A DNA stretch of 8,470 nt, taken from assembly GCA_002314805.1 (NCBI GenBank), contig DCHJ01000072.1, positions 701 to 9,170 on the forward strand, written 5' to 3'. The notes under the pieces are model-generated. The model was not told where the DNA came from. It saw only the letters and a program-made list of their open reading frames with translations, and searched no databases. The DNA is from Lachnospiraceae bacterium UBA1755 (GTDB lineage Bacteria; Bacillota; Clostridia; Lachnospirales; Lachnospiraceae). The position numbers were made by a program, and so were the translations under genes. Shown here one piece after another: positions 5,901 through 8,470 of the stretch (positions are counted from its first letter, which is position 1; each line of letters starts with the position of its first letter).

Positions 5901-5927
5901 TATCTATCAGAAAGAAGGAAGAAAACT

Positions 5928-6341
5928 ATGTGGGCAGTATTTGCACTTTTATCCGCAGTTTTTGCGGCACTTACATCAATACTTGCAAAGGTGGGAGTCG
6001 AAGGAGTGGATTCTACGCTTGCAACAGCGATAAGGACTGTTGTGGTAGTGCTTTTCGCATGGCTGATGGTTTTTGTTACCCAGACACAGTCAGGAGTGGC
6101 GGCGATAAGTAAGAGGAGCTGGATATTCCTGATCCTTTCGGGACTTGCGACAGGAGCATCATGGCTATGCTATTACAGGGCGATTCAGATGGGGGATGTA
6201 TCCAGGGTGGTACCTATCGATAAGCTCAGCGTGGTTTTTACCATAATACTTGCGGCGATTTTCCTGCACGAGCAGTTCACGGTCAGGTCCGCCATTGGAT
6301 GCGTGCTCATCGCAGCAGGTACACTGGTGATGGTACTGTAG
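5928..6341 (+). CDS. Half-size EamA/DMT-superfamily membrane protein
   Basis: The protein has 137 residues. ATG 5928 has aaggaag (5915-5921) 6 bases upstream. Five hydrophobic segments are visible: about 2-22, 29-50, 64-86, 93-114 and 121-137. This is one EamA repeat, half of the usual ten-segment, about 300-residue drug/metabolite transporter. Short loops with charges (K21, R36, K62-R63, R83) and the segment LHEQFTVRSAIGCVLIAAG, ending in a hydrophobic C-terminus, match the family's repeat unit, in which a conserved E follows the fourth helix. Single-repeat members are thought to work as dimers. The substrate is unknown; export of a small metabolite is an inference. The NRPS gene starts 115 bases downstream on the same strand, so the protein could be the exporter for its product, but a repeat hairpin lies between them. 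The frame is complete, so this is not an obvious truncation of a longer gene. Confidence 0.82.
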   Translation: MWAVFALLSAVFAALTSILAKVGVEGVDSTLATAIRTVVVVLFAWLMVFVTQTQSGVAAISKRSWIFLILSGLATGASWLCYYRAIQMGDVSRVVPIDKLSVVFTIILAAIFLHEQFTVRSAIGCVLIAAGTLVMVL

Positions 6342-6399
6342 TATCCCGGACAGCATAGTCTGGCCTGTGGAAAAGGTAAAGAATGGCAATGGTAGGGGA

Positions 6400-6440
6400 G
6401 CGGGACGGTTATTGAAGGTTTACAGAAGAACCGTCCCCGC
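6400..6440 (+). repeat. REP-like inverted pair before the NRPS start
   Basis: Forward arm gcgggacggtt (6400-6410) and reverse arm aaccgtccccgc (6429-6440) pair apart from a single bulged C. The reverse half tttacagaagaaccgtcccc (6419-6438) matches the inverse of the core repeat at 19 of 20 positions; the forward half has decayed after ggtt. The hairpin ends 15 bases before the NRPS ATG at 6456. It may limit transcription or translation passing from the EamA gene into the NRPS. Confidence 0.7.
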
Positions 6441-6455
6441 ATGGAAAGGGAAAAC

Positions 6456-8470
6456 ATGACAGGATATGCTTTGGAAATCTTGAAACAGAACAGGGACAGA
6501 CTTGACAGGATCGCAATGACAGACCGAAACGGTACAAGGAAGGTCACATGGGAAAGTCTGACGGATAAGATCTGCAGGGTTGCTGCGTATGCAAGAAAGA
6601 GCGGCCTTAAGGGTATCGTGCCGGTATGCATGGACCGCGGGATGGAGGTTACGGCAACGCTGCTGGGGCTTAATCTCGCCGGGGTGGGTACGGCGCCTCT
6701 TTCTATCACTACACCTCAGTCTCGCTGTGATAACATTTCAAAACAGGTCGGAAATGATATCTGGACTATCAGGACCTACGAGACTGCCTGCGGATGCGCA
6801 CCCGCACATGAACTGTGCTGCGAGGGCAGAGAGGCAGATCCGGCTTATGTAGTATTTACATCGGGATCAACCGGTACACCCAAGGGTGTAATGCTCAGCA
6901 ATAGGGCAATGCTGGGAGGTATGCGCAGAGCGATCAGCCCTGAATTCTATGACATGAGAGAAAATGACAGGATGCTGCAGAGTTCATCTCTGTCTTTTAT
7001 TGCACTTGATGAAGATCTTTTCGCACCTCTGTATGCGGGTGCCGTTGTATATGTACTCCCGGAGGAGTGCAGAGGCGATGTACGTATGATAGAGGATTTT
7101 GTCAACAGACATGGCATCACCTGCCTGTTCATGCCGCCCCAGCTGTACCGGAATTTTAACGGCGGTCCCAGCCTCAGATGTGTCTGTACCGGATCTGACA
7201 GGATAGTTAATATTGGGCCCGGGGGACATCGTCTTGTTGGCGTGTACGGTATGACCGAGACGGCAGGATACGCCTTCCATTATGATATTACAAAGCCCAT
7301 GGAATCCACACCTATAGGTGTGCCGGGTGATGATCTGACAGCATACGTGCTGGATGAAGACGGAAACGAGGCAATAGAAGGAGAGCTGTGCGTAAGCGGT
7401 GCTGTTGCACATGGATATTTAGGATCTGAAGAACTCAATAAGGCTGTATTTACGCATAATCCTTTTTCAGATGATCCGCAGCACAGCATCCTGCTTCATA
7501 CCGGAGATATCGTGCGCCGCATAGAGGACGGCGGTTTCAGGTATCTTAACCGTAAGGACAATATGCTCAAGATCAACGGTCAGAGAGTTGAACCGGGTGA
7601 GATAGAGACCGTACTTATGGATTATCCCGGGGTAGATGTTGCAGCTGTCAGAGGCTTTACAGACGAAAACCAGCACAGCATCATCTGCGCTTATTACACG
7701 TGCTGCCGCGAAGTGGATGAGGGCAGGATGAAGGAATACATTGCCTCAAGGCTTCCTCACTACATGGTACCTTCTGTCATGGTAAAGCTGGATAAGATGC
7801 CGCTTAATAACAATGGCAAGCTCGACCGCAGGGCATTGCAGATGCCGGATCTTTCAGAGTATCTGGTACGTTATGAGGCACCTGAGGATGAAAAGGAAGA
7901 GCTGCTATGCAGGGCTTTTGAAAAGGCACTGGGTCTGGAGAGAGTCGGACGTAATGATGACTTCTTCAGGCTGGGCGGAGATTCCATTTCGGCTCTTATT
8001 GTTGCCGGCGAGTGTGAGAGTCTCGGCATTACCACAGGTGATGTCTTTGCAGGCAGGACACCAAGGTCTGTTGCAAGGCTTGGTGACCATACAGACAGGA
8101 AGATTTATTCAGATCTTCCCGCACGGGCAGACAGGACAAGACTTACCGACAGTCAGATGGGCATACTTCTTGAGTGCGGGCTCGCAGAGGAAAGCACAAA
8201 ATACAATATTCCGATCCGTATGTCATTAGACAGGGATGAGGACATGACAGCAGCATCCGTAAAGGCAGCGGTGGATAAGGTGATAAAGAATCATCCTGCT
8301 CTGTATGCTCAGATAATCGAAGAAGCCGGTGATTTCTTCATGATCAGAAAAGACTTCCCTCAGCAGGGTATCTGCGTAGCTCATGAAAATGCTGCAGATC
8401 CCGCGCCGGAAGACATTGTCACACCTATAGCTATCGGCAGGGATCCGCTCTGCACGGCCAGGGCATATCT
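6456..8470 (+). CDS. Nonribosomal peptide synthetase, A-PCP-C start (partial)
   Basis: The frame is open from ATG 6456 to the end of the window (671 codons seen). ggaaaggg (6443-6450) lies 5 bases before this ATG; the in-frame ATG 6441 is less likely because it abuts the repeat hairpin. Residues about 1-460 form an adenylation domain: A2-like region 69-87, A3 FTSGSTGTPKGVML (134-147), A5 VYGMTETAG (263-271), A6 GELCVSG (309-315), A7 LHTGDIVRRIEDGGFRYLNR (347-366), A8 KINGQRVEPGEIE (372-384) and A10 NNNGKLDR (451-458, K455). Residues about 475-545 form a carrier domain with LGGDS; S510 is the phosphopantetheine site. From about 555 a condensation domain starts (LTDSQMGILLE, 563-573) and is cut before its HHxxxDG motif. 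The A domain activates an acid with ATP and loads it on the carrier; with no condensation domain ahead, this looks like an initiation module. The A4 position for the usual Asp is I182, so substrate assignment is uncertain. Confidence 0.93.
   Translation, partial: MTGYALEILKQNRDRLDRIAMTDRNGTRKVTWESLTDKICRVAAYARKSGLKGIVPVCMDRGMEVTATLLGLNLAGVGTAPLSITTPQSRCDNISKQVGNDIWTIRTYETACGCAPAHELCCEGREADPAYVVFTSGSTGTPKGVMLSNRAMLGGMRRAISPEFYDMRENDRMLQSSSLSFIALDEDLFAPLYAGAVVYVLPEECRGDVRMIEDFVNRHGITCLFMPPQLYRNFNGGPSLRCVCTGSDRIVNIGPGGHRLVGVYGMTETAGYAFHYDITKPMESTPIGVPGDDLTAYVLDEDGNEAIEGELCVSGAVAHGYLGSEELNKAVFTHNPFSDDPQHSILLHTGDIVRRIEDGGFRYLNRKDNMLKINGQRVEPGEIETVLMDYPGVDVAAVRGFTDENQHSIICAYYTCCREVDEGRMKEYIASRLPHYMVPSVMVKLDKMPLNNNGKLDRRALQMPDLSEYLVRYEAPEDEKEELLCRAFEKALGLERVGRNDDFFRLGGDSISALIVAGECESLGITTGDVFAGRTPRSVARLGDHTDRKIYSDLPARADRTRLTDSQMGILLECGLAEESTKYNIPIRMSLDRDEDMTAASVKAAVDKVIKNHPALYAQIIEEAGDFFMIRKDFPQQGICVAHENAADPAPEDIVTPIAIGRDPLCTARAY
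6794..6806 (+). repeat. Second-module repeat core inside the NRPS gene
   Basis: atgcgcacccgca is identical to 1503-1515 and 5397-5409. Here it is in frame, encoding part of residues 113-117 in the segment ACGCAPAHELCC between motifs A2 and A3, a variable stretch of adenylation domains. It may be a small in-frame repeat remnant or a coincidence. Confidence 0.4.

Larger units (their letters stand above)
5398..5927. other. 530-base non-coding interval between reductase and EamA genes
   Basis: No convincing gene is present on either strand. The interval holds the repeat at 5397-5418, a weak GC-rich hairpin (ctccg 5427-5431 with cggag 5441-5445), a strong hairpin at 5532-5565, a 10-bp inverted repeat at 5585-5657, a candidate extended -10 element at 5744-5752, and a set of competing short stems at 5784-5900 just before the EamA ribosome binding site. 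Short open frames here (for example ATG 5759 to TGA 5812, 17 codons) lack ribosome binding sites. Confidence 0.6.

Noticed and set aside
5842..6033. 63-codon open frame overlapping the EamA start
   Set aside because: It overlaps the EamA coding region in another frame, has no clear ribosome binding site and encodes no recognisable domain.
6441..6455. ATG 6441 as the NRPS start
   Set aside because: It is in frame but abuts the repeat hairpin with no ribosome binding site; ATG 6456 has ggaaaggg 5 bases upstream.

Overview
The window looks like chromosomal DNA from a clostridial Firmicute, most likely a Lachnospiraceae-type anaerobe. This is an inference from strong AGGAGG-type ribosome binding sites, a TTG-started transposase, the tail repeats of the secreted SH3 protein, and the dispersed repeat family. 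No marker gene fixes the species. All supported genes lie on the + strand.

Layout. (1) 1-374: the 3' end of a GMP synthase gene (guaA), then a repeat copy and a strong hairpin terminator. (2) 548-1411: a promoter and a secreted two-SH3-domain protein. (3) 1412-2640: an IS200-like/REP-associated tyrosine transposase (RAYT) gene, bracketed by copies of a GC-rich repeat whose core is ggggacggttcttgtgtaaa; the last codons and stop codon of the transposase lie inside one copy. (4) 2649-5397: a tightly coupled redox pair, a phytoene-desaturase/retinol-saturase-like flavoprotein and an FNR-type reductase with a C-terminal plant-type [2Fe-2S] domain. (5) 5398-5927: 530 bases of non-coding DNA with several hairpins and a possible structured leader. 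(6) 5928-6341: a half-size EamA/DMT membrane protein. (7) 6456-end: the start of a nonribosomal peptide synthetase (adenylation, carrier, start of condensation) that runs off the window.

How the parts may work together. The flavoprotein and the reductase are separated by one base and are probably made together, the second feeding electrons from NAD(P)H to a redox partner. EamA and NRPS follow in the same direction and could be export and biosynthesis functions of a small secondary-metabolite locus. The 530-base gap and the repeat hairpin between blocks leave it open whether the redox pair belongs to it.

The most unusual content is the repeat family. Full, half or inverted copies sit at 386-442, 1416-1458, 1492-1524, 2571-2626, 5397-5418 and 6400-6440, most of them at or within 20 bases of a stop codon, with a 13-base match inside the NRPS coding region. 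The RAYT gene in the same window is the obvious candidate for having spread them. The NRPS adenylation domain also appears to lack the usual Asp that binds the substrate amino group.
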